A stretch of DNA of 64,000 nucleotides, taken from an uncultured Prevotella sp. (GTDB lineage: Bacteria; Bacteroidota; Bacteroidia; Bacteroidales; Bacteroidaceae). Position 1 is the first letter of the stretch. Every line of letters begins with the position of its first letter. The DNA is taken from contig CAMJDL010000013.1 in the NCBI GenBank assembly GCA_946404405.1, positions 1 through 64,000 of the forward strand. The letters are read 5' to 3'. A program made the position numbers and the translations under genes. The notes beneath the pieces were generated by a model, which saw only the letters and a program-made list of their open reading frames with translations, ran no database searches and was not told the DNA's origin. This document shows, piece after piece, positions 53,985 to 63,567 of the stretch.

Positions 53985-55505
53985 ATGAAGAAAATGACAA
54001 AACAGCTCTTAGTTGCTGCAGTGGCTTTAGCAGCCTTTAACGCATGCTCAGACTCTTTATTGCCTGATGCAGTAGTTGTTGACCCCACAGCGGAGACAAC
54101 AGTCACCGAGAATTCGTTTGTGCTGACTAATGAAAGTGGTCAGCAAGTTACAACTCTGCCTTCTACCTTTGGCAGGTACTATCTGGACATCAAGACTGAT
54201 GGCCTTTGGTACATCGAGACCGATAACAACATGGAGTTCACGCCTACCAGAATGTATGGACGTGGCAGCATGCGCGTGCCTGTTTATATTGGTAATAACT
54301 GGGCAACAGCCCGTCAGTTGTCTTACGGTGTGAAATTCCTCAATGGGAATGGCGTAACGCGTGGTAAGGAAAATTCCCAAGGAAGTACTGAGAAGGTTGA
54401 ACAGGAGTCTGCTACAAATCTTAATGCCTTCAAAGAGCTTGTTAACTCGAACATCTTTGTCGGCTATGGTTACAATCCCTTTAAGAACGCTGTTCCTGAG
54501 CTCTGCACGGGTATTGAGATTTTCGATATGGAGATGCTTAAGGAGGTAACTGGTGCGAGTGATGAGAGTGCGAGTGATAGTGATAGCGTTGCCGTGGCAC
54601 CCCAAAAGCTATATGTTAAGAGCAGTCTGGCACCACAGACCAAGGAATCGTATTACTATGCCGACAGTGAGGATGACATGGACAAGTTAGTTTCTGTTAA
54701 AGCCAATCCTGGCGGAAACTTCAACGTTGTCAAATTTGATTTGGATGTCGATGTGAATACGACTAACATCACGCGTCATGGCACTATGACCGTGCAGAAG
54801 TCGTTGACTCGTGCACTATACAGCCGTGAGCTAAAGTGGGCCAACGCGATGCTGGTCGATTCTTTATACAGCGAAGGTTTCAAATACTTCAAGGAGCGTT
54901 TCATCGCTCAGCTTAAGAATGCCAAAGATTCGGCTCAGAAAGCCAATGCTGCCAAGGAATTCTTCAATGTCGTAGGTACCCATTTCATTTCAAAGGCATT
55001 GTTAGGCTGCCAGCTCGACTATCGAATGACCGTTGACTCTACCAATACCACTAAGGCTACGAACGTGAAGGCAGCGCTTGACTTCAAGTGGCAGCAGCAG
55101 GTGAAGGACACCACTCAGGTTGACAGCTTAGAGGAGGAAGAGGCCGAAAAGACCATTCCTGACAGTCTGAGAAAGAATTTCGTGTTCAAGGCTAAGGTTC
55201 ACGTGACCGATTCAGTATATAATGCAGCCAGCCATACCAAGGCTGATGTCAAGGCACGTGGCGGTGAAATCGAGCGCGTTAACATCCTGACCACTGGTGG
55301 TCAGCTGCTCTGCGACGACCTGGCAACGTGGCTGTTGGCTACCGAGCCTGAAAAGGCAGCGATGGTGGGTATCGTCAATCATCCTATTTACATACTCTTT
55401 AAAGATACTGTAGCAGGTGACGAGAAGGATGCGCACGACTATCTCCAGAAGCTGATAGATGGCAACTTCAACATCGACCCGACATCATACGGAGTGATTA
55501 AATAG
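53985..55505 (+). CDS. MACPF-like lipoprotein 1
   Basis: FFNVVGTHFISKALLGCQLDYRMTVDST; ARGGEIERVNILTTGGQ. ATG at 53985 preferred over GTG at 53943. Confidence 0.7.
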   Translation: MKKMTKQLLVAAVALAAFNACSDSLLPDAVVVDPTAETTVTENSFVLTNESGQQVTTLPSTFGRYYLDIKTDGLWYIETDNNMEFTPTRMYGRGSMRVPVYIGNNWATARQLSYGVKFLNGNGVTRGKENSQGSTEKVEQESATNLNAFKELVNSNIFVGYGYNPFKNAVPELCTGIEIFDMEMLKEVTGASDESASDSDSVAVAPQKLYVKSSLAPQTKESYYYADSEDDMDKLVSVKANPGGNFNVVKFDLDVDVNTTNITRHGTMTVQKSLTRALYSRELKWANAMLVDSLYSEGFKYFKERFIAQLKNAKDSAQKANAAKEFFNVVGTHFISKALLGCQLDYRMTVDSTNTTKATNVKAALDFKWQQQVKDTTQVDSLEEEEAEKTIPDSLRKNFVFKAKVHVTDSVYNAASHTKADVKARGGEIERVNILTTGGQLLCDDLATWLLATEPEKAAMVGIVNHPIYILFKDTVAGDEKDAHDYLQKLIDGNFNIDPTSYGVIK

Positions 55506-55568
55506 GCAGAATTGTTGTTTAAAGCGTTGTTCACCTAAATTTGACAGTTAATAAAATATTTATTAATT

Positions 55569-56963
55569 ATGTACAGGTACATATCTTATATGATGTTGGT
55601 GTTTGTTGCCGCTTTTGCGGCAGCATGCTCCAGCACCGAGGATGTGACAGGCAACGAGATGGCTGGCGGTGCTAACAGCAATGCACCGTTAACCATTCTC
55701 GGAACCCCAGGTGACGGCCTCGTGAATACGGGCTCGTCATACGGGGAGTACACGGCCTTCATCAATGTGCCGGGCAAGTGGTCTATAGAAACTTCGAAGG
55801 GTCTGGCGAATATCTATCCGTCAGAAGGCGAAGGTCCTACCACGGCTGTCGTTCAGGTGGGTGAGAACTGGGGAGATGTGCGCGAGAATGTACTGACGCT
55901 TAATGCCCAGGGAGCTATCACGCGAGGTGGTGGTGAAAACAAGTATAATCTGACTATCCAGCAGTCGAGCAATCCTTCGATGGATTCTATCTCGACGATA
56001 TTCTCCTCCAATAAAGGTGCCGGCTACAGCTATATGCCCGGGGGCGAGTTTTGCGAAGGTGCCATGATTCCGTTGTTCAACCTTGCCACGCTCGATAGCA
56101 TGCAGCGTTTTACTGGTATCAGGCTGATTTCCGACGTCATATTCCCGCAGACCACGCAGGAGTTTATTACTGCGGATAGTGAGGAGGCCATCACCAAAGC
56201 TGTGACCGTTAATGCCTCGGCCGGCTTGAACTTGGGTAACGTGAAGAACAAGGGTACTGGTAAAGGTAGTGTTGGTGTTGATGTGGGTAAATCACACGAG
56301 GAAAAGAGTATCAATAAATATGCGCTCAAGCGCTTGAATACCACCCAATTCACCAGAGAGATTCATTATATGAATGTCATGTCACTGCTGGAGCAGACTA
56401 GTTCGCCCAACATGCAGGAAAAACTGTTGTCGCCGGGGTTCCTGGCCGTACAGAAGAGGTTTGCCAAGGAGATTGCTGCTGAGAAGGGTAACACGACCAA
56501 GCAGTATATCCTCTGCGACAGGTTCCTGGGCGAGGTCGGTCCTTGCTTTATCAGCAAGTCGGCCATGGGTACGTCGCTCGACTATCAGATCAGTGTTGAC
56601 AGCACCGCTCTGCGCGACACGCTGACCGTCAAGGTAGCCCTCGAAGCGAGCTTCCAGGCCAATATCAAGACTAAGCAGGTCTCCGGAGACGCGTCGTTCG
56701 ATATTGGTGTTTCCAAGGAAGCCACCGATTTGAAGTCCAAAACGACAGCTACCGTCAAGGTACGTGGCGGCGACGTGAGCAAGGTGTGTATCCTGGTCAC
56801 CGGTGGTCAGTTGGACGACAGTGATGTCACGGCATGGCAGAACAGTTGTACGCCCACCCGTGCCGTCATGGTTGACATGGTGCTGATCCCCATCTATGTG
56901 CTCATTACTGATACGTATGCCCGTGAAGTCTTGACAAACTACTTTGATTTGAAATTGAAATGA
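55569..56963 (+). CDS. MACPF-like lipoprotein 2
   Basis: GPCFISKSAMGTSLDYQISVDST; VRGGDVSKVCILVTGGQ; VLIPIYVLI; lipobox AACSS. Confidence 0.65.
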   Translation: MYRYISYMMLVFVAAFAAACSSTEDVTGNEMAGGANSNAPLTILGTPGDGLVNTGSSYGEYTAFINVPGKWSIETSKGLANIYPSEGEGPTTAVVQVGENWGDVRENVLTLNAQGAITRGGGENKYNLTIQQSSNPSMDSISTIFSSNKGAGYSYMPGGEFCEGAMIPLFNLATLDSMQRFTGIRLISDVIFPQTTQEFITADSEEAITKAVTVNASAGLNLGNVKNKGTGKGSVGVDVGKSHEEKSINKYALKRLNTTQFTREIHYMNVMSLLEQTSSPNMQEKLLSPGFLAVQKRFAKEIAAEKGNTTKQYILCDRFLGEVGPCFISKSAMGTSLDYQISVDSTALRDTLTVKVALEASFQANIKTKQVSGDASFDIGVSKEATDLKSKTTATVKVRGGDVSKVCILVTGGQLDDSDVTAWQNSCTPTRAVMVDMVLIPIYVLITDTYAREVLTNYFDLKLK

Positions 56964-58036
56964 TGAAGCGATTATATTATTTCCTCCTTCTTGCCTGTGT
57001 GCTTGGCATAGCTTCCTGTAGCAGTGACGAAACAGCCTCTGCTCCTGATATATCCATTGGGAATATGGACGAAGATGGATATAAGTCCCGCCTCCTGGCT
57101 CCTCCGGGCTTTGAGCGCGGTGTGGGCTATACTTACGCCACTGGTGCTGAGTATCTGGAAGGCGTGTCATTCAACATCTTCAACCTCAACTATCTGGACT
57201 CCATCCAGTATGTCAAGGGTCTGAACTTCATCATGGATGATTATACGCCGTATAGTGAGGAACAGATTATCACCGGTGAGACACGCAGTGCCGTTTCCAA
57301 GCAGCTGGCTGTGTCGGCAAGCGTTGGTGTCAACTTCATCGTTGCCGATATCAAGGTGTCGGGCAATTACTCCAAGGGCAGTGTGCAGGAGAACCAGTCG
57401 GTGTTTGCCATGAAGCGCACCAAGCGCGTGGCCTACAGCCGTGACCTTCAGTACAGGAACGTCATCATGTACTACAAGGAAACGGGCGACAGCATGGTCT
57501 TTGCCCCAGGCTTCTATGCTGACTGGAAGAAGCTAGAAGGCAATAATACCAATCAGGCCGACGTGAGCAACCAGGACGTCCTGGACTTCGTGAACAAATG
57601 GGGTAGGGGCTTCGTGGCCCGCTCGTTCATGGGTGGTGTGCTGGAATATACCATGCAGATCGACAAGTCGGTGCTCAACGAGAATATGAGTGCCGAGATG
57701 GCCATCAATGCCAGCGTGGGACTCCTCATTGGTGCTGAAATGTCGTCAAGCACGAAGACCGAGAACTTCAAGAACGTGTCCCGTGACCGCTACAGCCTCG
57801 ACATCCATGTCCGTGGCGGTAATGTCCAGGCCGTGACAGAGGTGTTGGCAGGTACGAGCACGTCGCCAAAGGGCATCCAGGAATGGTTGAATAGCGTCAA
57901 CTTCCCACCCGAACCTGATAACGAGCAGTTGAAGACGTGTGCACTCACCGACGTGAAGATAGCATCCATAGCCTACCTCTTTACAGGCAAGGTGCAAGAC
58001 AGAGTGAATTATATCTTGCGAACGAATGGAAATTGA
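56960..58036 (+). CDS. MACPF-like lipoprotein 3
   Basis: GRGFVARSFMGGVLEYTMQIDKS; VRGGNVQAV; lipobox IASCSSDE; ATGA overlap with previous gene. Confidence 0.65.
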   Translation: MMKRLYYFLLLACVLGIASCSSDETASAPDISIGNMDEDGYKSRLLAPPGFERGVGYTYATGAEYLEGVSFNIFNLNYLDSIQYVKGLNFIMDDYTPYSEEQIITGETRSAVSKQLAVSASVGVNFIVADIKVSGNYSKGSVQENQSVFAMKRTKRVAYSRDLQYRNVIMYYKETGDSMVFAPGFYADWKKLEGNNTNQADVSNQDVLDFVNKWGRGFVARSFMGGVLEYTMQIDKSVLNENMSAEMAINASVGLLIGAEMSSSTKTENFKNVSRDRYSLDIHVRGGNVQAVTEVLAGTSTSPKGIQEWLNSVNFPPEPDNEQLKTCALTDVKIASIAYLFTGKVQDRVNYILRTNGN

Positions 58037-58043
58037 ATAAGGA

Positions 58044-59267
58044 ATGAAGTACAACTTATTACATATATTTGTAGCCGTAGGCATGTTGACGGTAGTCTCA
58101 TGCAGCAGTGGCGGTGATGATGACGAGGCGCCTGTTGTTCCTGAAAACAACCAGGCAGTCATCGGAACAGGCGGTCAATCTCCTTCTGAAAAAAAGAAGG
58201 CAGAGTCGTGGATTGCCAATGCCGCTACTCCCGAAGAATTACAGGAAGTAGAGGATGCCATTGGTGCCATTCGTGGTGCAGGCTACACATACAGAGATAA
58301 TGCGCAATACTGTATGGGCACCGATATGGAGGTGTTCAACATACGTCGTCTGCGTAGTATGGAAAAGAAGTACAACACCTCCTATATCGTTGACGACTAC
58401 ATTCCTTTTACCAATCAGAAGTTCTTCTACAGTTCCAGCGAGAAAGGCTTGAAGGATTCGTTGTCGCTTGACATCGGTATCGGTGTGGGTGCCGGTATGT
58501 TCTCCGTGGATTTAAATATTGGCTTCAATAAGAACAGTTTCGAGACCACCAAGAACTACTATTCCATGATGACTCTGAAGCAAGGTTACTTCTCTCGCGA
58601 ACTCAACTATCTGAACTTGCGTGAACAGGTGGCCAATGCCGTTGCCGCTTCTTCGCTGTCCAACACGTTTGCTAGCGTCGATGCCGACTCGTTGGCTAAG
58701 GTGGTGCCGTTCTTCAAAGAGGCCTACGCCCCCGGTTTTGCTGACGTCATGCAGAAGTTTATCCGTAAGATCCATGCCGCTCCCTCGGCATTCGCGGCCA
58801 GTGGTATCTGCCGTGAGTTTATCGAGGAGGTGGGTTCCGGTTTCGTCATGCGCTCCGTCTTAGGTTGTTCGCTCGACTACTACAACACCACGAAAATGGA
58901 CTCTGTGTCTAACTCGCTCGACGTGAAGGTGGCTCTTGAGTTGTCTGTTCAGATCAAATTCATCTCGATTAGTACCAGTGTCAGCACCGAATATCGTGAT
59001 GCTGCTGAGAAGTGCAACCGCAGTTCCGAGAGCCATATCATCGCCCGTGGCGGTAACGTGGCACTCGTGACGGCCTTCACCACAGGTCAGGCGGCGACGA
59101 TTGAAACGTCGACTCTGAAAGAGTGGCAGCAGACGGTGACGCCTCAGGATGCCGCCCTCATCGACATCCGTCTGGTGCCTATCTACGAGGTCATCTACGA
59201 TGCCAAGACGCGTAACATTCTGAGGAATTATATGAACAAGTCGTTAGGTAACTATGAGGACAAATAA
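58044..59267 (+). CDS. MACPF-like lipoprotein 4
   Basis: GSGFVMRSVLGCSLDYYNTT; ARGGNVALV; RLVPIYEVIYDAKTRNILRNYM. Confidence 0.65.
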   Translation: MKYNLLHIFVAVGMLTVVSCSSGGDDDEAPVVPENNQAVIGTGGQSPSEKKKAESWIANAATPEELQEVEDAIGAIRGAGYTYRDNAQYCMGTDMEVFNIRRLRSMEKKYNTSYIVDDYIPFTNQKFFYSSSEKGLKDSLSLDIGIGVGAGMFSVDLNIGFNKNSFETTKNYYSMMTLKQGYFSRELNYLNLREQVANAVAASSLSNTFASVDADSLAKVVPFFKEAYAPGFADVMQKFIRKIHAAPSAFAASGICREFIEEVGSGFVMRSVLGCSLDYYNTTKMDSVSNSLDVKVALELSVQIKFISISTSVSTEYRDAAEKCNRSSESHIIARGGNVALVTAFTTGQAATIETSTLKEWQQTVTPQDAALIDIRLVPIYEVIYDAKTRNILRNYMNKSLGNYEDK

Positions 59268-59355
59268 GAGTTAAGAGTTAAGAATTAAGAATTAAGAGTT
59301 ATGAAAACGAACAAATACATCTTATACTTTTCATTTTTCACTTTTCTCTTTTCTC
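59268..59355. repeat. Two heptamer arrays flanking a start codon (GAGTTAA at 59268-59302; TTTTCAC-type at 59328-59355)
   Basis: Direct reading; ATG at 59301. Confidence 0.85.
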
Positions 59356-61514
59356 TCCTCTTTGTGTCTTGTTCCGACGACATTGAGAACGAAAGTGCCA
59401 ATGCCAGCGAATATATGCTGACGAGAGGCTATTCTGATGAGCAGATACTGTTGCAGCGTCTGGGCTATGCCTATAATGCCGCCGGTAACGTGATGGACGA
59501 CAGCAGTTTCTCTGTGAAGCCCATCATCAACATGGCTCGTCTTGAGGCTGCCCAAAGTGAGTATGGCCTGATCATCAACTCTGAGCGTCGCCATTATACG
59601 TCCATGGACATCTTCAGCGGCAATACGCTGCAGGAGATGGGTCATGAGGAGAGCAAGTACACGATTAGCGAAGATGATGATATCGGTAGTGGCAAGTATT
59701 ACAAGAAAAGCAATAAGGTTTATCACAACGAGTGGAAAAACTGTTATAAGGCCCACATGTTCATCAAGCACATCATGGCTACAAGGACCATCGATGTGGG
59801 CATACTGCGCTGTCTGAAGTTAGACGACTTGAATGATGCCGAAAGCGTGTTGGAAGAAGACTTCCGCAAAGCCGTTGCCGAACTGGTCAAGCTCGGCGAG
59901 GGAGGTATCGATACCGTCAAGGCTACCAAATTCTCCGAGAAGTATGGCACACACGTCGTGGTATCTTCAAACCTCGGCGGCATGATTGAGCTGCAGATGG
60001 AAATCAACCGCGACTCATGCGTTGACAAGACATATACGACACAGCAGGTCACTGAGATTATTCTTGGCAAGCAGGTGACAAAGACCACCAACTCGAAGGT
60101 TATCAAAGAGCTATCTAACCATCACATCCAGTATCAAGGTGAGATTAAGGTCAAGGGTGGTACACCCGAAGATACGGCCAAACTGCACAGGACCTTTGAC
60201 CACAATAAGGCTGAAGCTGTGAAAATCGCCGATGGCGACTATTACGGATGGGCCAACAACATCAGCATAGAGCCCGATAACTATAATGCTGCCTTCATAG
60301 GTGGTCGTTATGTGCCGTTGTACGAGTTGTTCGAGGAGGCCACCACGCGTAAGATATTGCGCAAGTGCTACGAAATGTACCTGAAGAAAGAGGCGCCCAC
60401 GCAGGAAGTCTATGAGCCCGACTACGGCATCATGCCTGTGGCAGGTAATTACGGCCCTGATGTGCGCGTCGCTGTGTCTGGTAATAACAAGGCCTGCATC
60501 GTTTGTCAGGAATATGTGCCCTCTATCCGTAGCGACAAGCCCTGTGTCGTGGTTTACCCATTGCTCCGCGACATCAATGGCGATGCCCGTCCGTTCCTTT
60601 ATTCCGGACTGTTCGTCGGTGATGAGAGCCATCGTCCCGGAACTGTCATCTGGAAGGGTAGCGCATCGGTGTACACGCCTAACGACAGCATCTTCGAACA
60701 GAGCGACAGTACTGCTATCCGCGAGCTCTTCGACAAGAAGACCCATGCGCTGAAGAACGTGTATTTCTACTGGAATGCTGTTCATCCCCAGCCCTGTCCC
60801 ACGAAAAAAGATTCGCTGAAGACCTATACGACGACCATTTTCAAGGCTCAGCCTCAGGGACTTGCCGATTCGACGGCATTTGCCAAGGTTGCCAGCACCT
60901 TCTGGTCGGTACGTCCAGTGCAACCGAAAACCGATGGTATCTTTAATTACTGGAATCAAGACGCGAAGTTCAAGCAATTCAAACTGATGAGATATAAAGA
61001 TCATGATGGCGTCCTATATAATAATGGCAAATATTGGTTCTGTCTGTTGGACGGCGGCGACAATATGAAGCGTGTTTCAGTTCAGGTAGATGACAATGAT
61101 GCCAGTAAACAGTGGATAGAGGCCGTGAGCCTGTCGATGAAAGCGTTGGGCGTGACTGAGTATCTGCCCTCTGTGTATCAGTCGAAGAGCATCACTAAGA
61201 TGTTGGGCAACCGCATGAGCCTCTTCTACGACAAATCATACGACGGTCGTAATATGCTTGGACTGGACTGGCCTACCGGCTATTGGGTCATCTCGCATCC
61301 TCTTCAGACGAAAAAGGCTGTCACTCACACGCAATGCGATGGTCAGGGCATGCCTATCATCACGAACGATGCCGGTCAGGCGCGTATTCTGCGTCTGAGT
61401 GGTTCGGGAACCGATTTGCTGCTCGAATTTCCGGAGTATGTCAGATCATTCAACTACTCCGATCAGGAGTACTTCAAGTTCTTCCCGATATATATCACGG
61501 TGGACAAGTTCTAA
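59301..61514 (+). CDS. MACPF lipoprotein 5 with long C-terminal domain
   Basis: KYGTHVVVSSNLGGMIELQMEI matches MACPF signature Y-G-T-H-x(6-7)-G-G; YVPLYELFEEATTRKILRKCY. Confidence 0.8.
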   Translation: MKTNKYILYFSFFTFLFSLLFVSCSDDIENESANASEYMLTRGYSDEQILLQRLGYAYNAAGNVMDDSSFSVKPIINMARLEAAQSEYGLIINSERRHYTSMDIFSGNTLQEMGHEESKYTISEDDDIGSGKYYKKSNKVYHNEWKNCYKAHMFIKHIMATRTIDVGILRCLKLDDLNDAESVLEEDFRKAVAELVKLGEGGIDTVKATKFSEKYGTHVVVSSNLGGMIELQMEINRDSCVDKTYTTQQVTEIILGKQVTKTTNSKVIKELSNHHIQYQGEIKVKGGTPEDTAKLHRTFDHNKAEAVKIADGDYYGWANNISIEPDNYNAAFIGGRYVPLYELFEEATTRKILRKCYEMYLKKEAPTQEVYEPDYGIMPVAGNYGPDVRVAVSGNNKACIVCQEYVPSIRSDKPCVVVYPLLRDINGDARPFLYSGLFVGDESHRPGTVIWKGSASVYTPNDSIFEQSDSTAIRELFDKKTHALKNVYFYWNAVHPQPCPTKKDSLKTYTTTIFKAQPQGLADSTAFAKVASTFWSVRPVQPKTDGIFNYWNQDAKFKQFKLMRYKDHDGVLYNNGKYWFCLLDGGDNMKRVSVQVDDNDASKQWIEAVSLSMKALGVTEYLPSVYQSKSITKMLGNRMSLFYDKSYDGRNMLGLDWPTGYWVISHPLQTKKAVTHTQCDGQGMPIITNDAGQARILRLSGSGTDLLLEFPEYVRSFNYSDQEYFKFFPIYITVDKF

Positions 61515-61672
61515 GAGTGAATAGTGAAGAGTGAATAGTGAAAAGTTTGCTACCGCAATAGATTTAAGAATATGAGAACGAATAATATAAATATGAAGGA
61601 AAGAAGGATGAAGCAGATGGGGAAGGGACTGTTATACGCAGCACTTTTCACTATTCACTTTTCACTTTTCAC
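61515..61672. repeat. Inverted pair of heptamer arrays around a start codon (61515-61542 and 61645-61672)
   Basis: GAGTGAA/TAGTGAA x4 versus TTTTCAC/TATTCAC x4; ATG at 61572. Confidence 0.9.
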
Positions 61673-63566
61673 TTCATTGACTTCGTGTACTCGTGACGAT
61701 GATTTAGAGGCTGTCGTTGAGGAGTACGATCCGGAGAATGCCTACGGCACCTATAGTGAGAGCCACTGGAGGCGCGTACATGCGGCACAGCGCCAGGAAT
61801 ACATTGGCGACCTGTATCGCAGCTACGGTGTAGGCTACGGCTATAACGGTACGGGAAAGTATAGTAACTATGACGAGGTGCGCGACCGCATCATCGACCT
61901 GTCACAGATTCAGAAGTTCGACCAGCAGCATGGCTCTTCTACGATTGTTGACGACCTCTCTCCCTCGTCCTATCATCATGTCTATAGTGGCACGGATGCC
62001 ATCACGATATGCCAGAAACTTACAGAAAAGTCATCGACGAAGGTTAACGTGGTGCTCTTCCAGGCAGAAGTCTCTTCGACATACAGCAAGACCGACTTGT
62101 CGAGCAATGAGTATGCTTTCTGTACCATTTACGACGGTCTGACCCTGGCCTCGCGCCATCTGGAGCCTTACGACCTGTATTATATCGCCCGCGAGCATCC
62201 TGAAGTACTGTCTCCGGGCTTCCTTCGCTACCAGACCCTGGCAGCTGAGGCCCTCAAGCAGAAGAATAATACTGAGGCCATCCGCATCGTTCAGAACATG
62301 TTCCAGACCTACGGCACCCATATCATCTATCATGCCCAGTTGGGTGGCAAGCTGAAGTTCAGCACCACGATGAAGCGGAGTGTGGTGGACTCACGCAACA
62401 CGACCGATGAACAAGCCAGTGTATCGTTCCTCGGCGCCATCGGTGTCACCAAGGGCACGGAGAAGGAAAATTGGGTGGTCAATACGCAGGAAGACCGCGA
62501 AACCCACATCGAGGCACTTGGTGGCAACAGTGCCCTCGGCCTGAAGTTGGCTGGCCTGCATGAAAGCAACGACAATAAGCTAAAGAGCCAGGTGCTGGAC
62601 GAGTGGTTCAAGTCGCTCAAGTTCGACCCCAAGGAACCTAAGGACAGCAATAACGTCGAGCTGATTGAAATCAAGGTGGCGCCTATCTCCGACCTGATTA
62701 TCGATGAAGGCGTAGCCGACCTCTACAACACGCTGGTGGGCAAGCATATCCAATACGAGACCAATGTCTTGCCACGTTGCAGGAATAAGATCTATGCCAA
62801 GATACCTACTAACGAGCTCCGGCTCGCTGACCGTTCCACTACCAATCAGGTTGTCGTGGACCATGAGGTTATCGGCGAAATACTCAACGAGCATGTCCAC
62901 AACATTGAATATACGGTGTTCTATCCCACGTTAGGTGGCAAGATGGGACGTGAGGGCCTTGGCCGCCGTTGCAGCGACGACAGCTTGTTCACCATTACGT
63001 GGCAGTATGTCGAAGGTGCCGAGGAAAAGGCGAAAGCCTTTGTCACCCCACTTGTCCGACTCAATTACGACGACAACATCTATTATAATAACGGTGAGAT
63101 CGACATTTCACCCGACAGTAGCGTGACGGCCTACAAGACCAACGTCAGTGTCAAGCAGGCTGCCCTCTATATGTGGAACGACACCTGTGTGTCAAACATG
63201 AAGATCGGTCCCTACTACCTGCACCAGGGTGTCATGGCCAATACCAGCAATGACAAATCGGCGATGAACACCATCCGCACCTTGCTCAAAGATGTCCCTG
63301 TGGGCTATGAGGTTGCTGATACGGTGAAGTTGAACAATATAGTGCGCTTTATGTATAACTCCGGAGAGGTGTTCGGGCCCAACCGCATCAAACAGAATGA
63401 TGTTCCCCCGTTCTTCAGCTACAAGCGGTTTATCATGTTCGATAACGAGGCAACCCAGTATGGTATTTTCGAACTGGAGCCTCGCAAGACGACTGTTAGT
63501 CCGATGAAGCTGGAAAACATTGGCCAGGCGTTGCTGATACGCAAAAGGGACTTTAAGCATATGTAA
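61572..63566 (+). CDS. MACPF lipoprotein 6 with C-terminal extension
   Basis: TYGTHIIYHAQLGGKLKFSTTM; lipobox LTSCTRDDD. Confidence 0.8.
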   Translation: MRTNNINMKERRMKQMGKGLLYAALFTIHFSLFTSLTSCTRDDDLEAVVEEYDPENAYGTYSESHWRRVHAAQRQEYIGDLYRSYGVGYGYNGTGKYSNYDEVRDRIIDLSQIQKFDQQHGSSTIVDDLSPSSYHHVYSGTDAITICQKLTEKSSTKVNVVLFQAEVSSTYSKTDLSSNEYAFCTIYDGLTLASRHLEPYDLYYIAREHPEVLSPGFLRYQTLAAEALKQKNNTEAIRIVQNMFQTYGTHIIYHAQLGGKLKFSTTMKRSVVDSRNTTDEQASVSFLGAIGVTKGTEKENWVVNTQEDRETHIEALGGNSALGLKLAGLHESNDNKLKSQVLDEWFKSLKFDPKEPKDSNNVELIEIKVAPISDLIIDEGVADLYNTLVGKHIQYETNVLPRCRNKIYAKIPTNELRLADRSTTNQVVVDHEVIGEILNEHVHNIEYTVFYPTLGGKMGREGLGRRCSDDSLFTITWQYVEGAEEKAKAFVTPLVRLNYDDNIYYNNGEIDISPDSSVTAYKTNVSVKQAALYMWNDTCVSNMKIGPYYLHQGVMANTSNDKSAMNTIRTLLKDVPVGYEVADTVKLNNIVRFMYNSGEVFGPNRIKQNDVPPFFSYKRFIMFDNEATQYGIFELEPRKTTVSPMKLENIGQALLIRKRDFKHM

Positions 63567-63567
63567 G

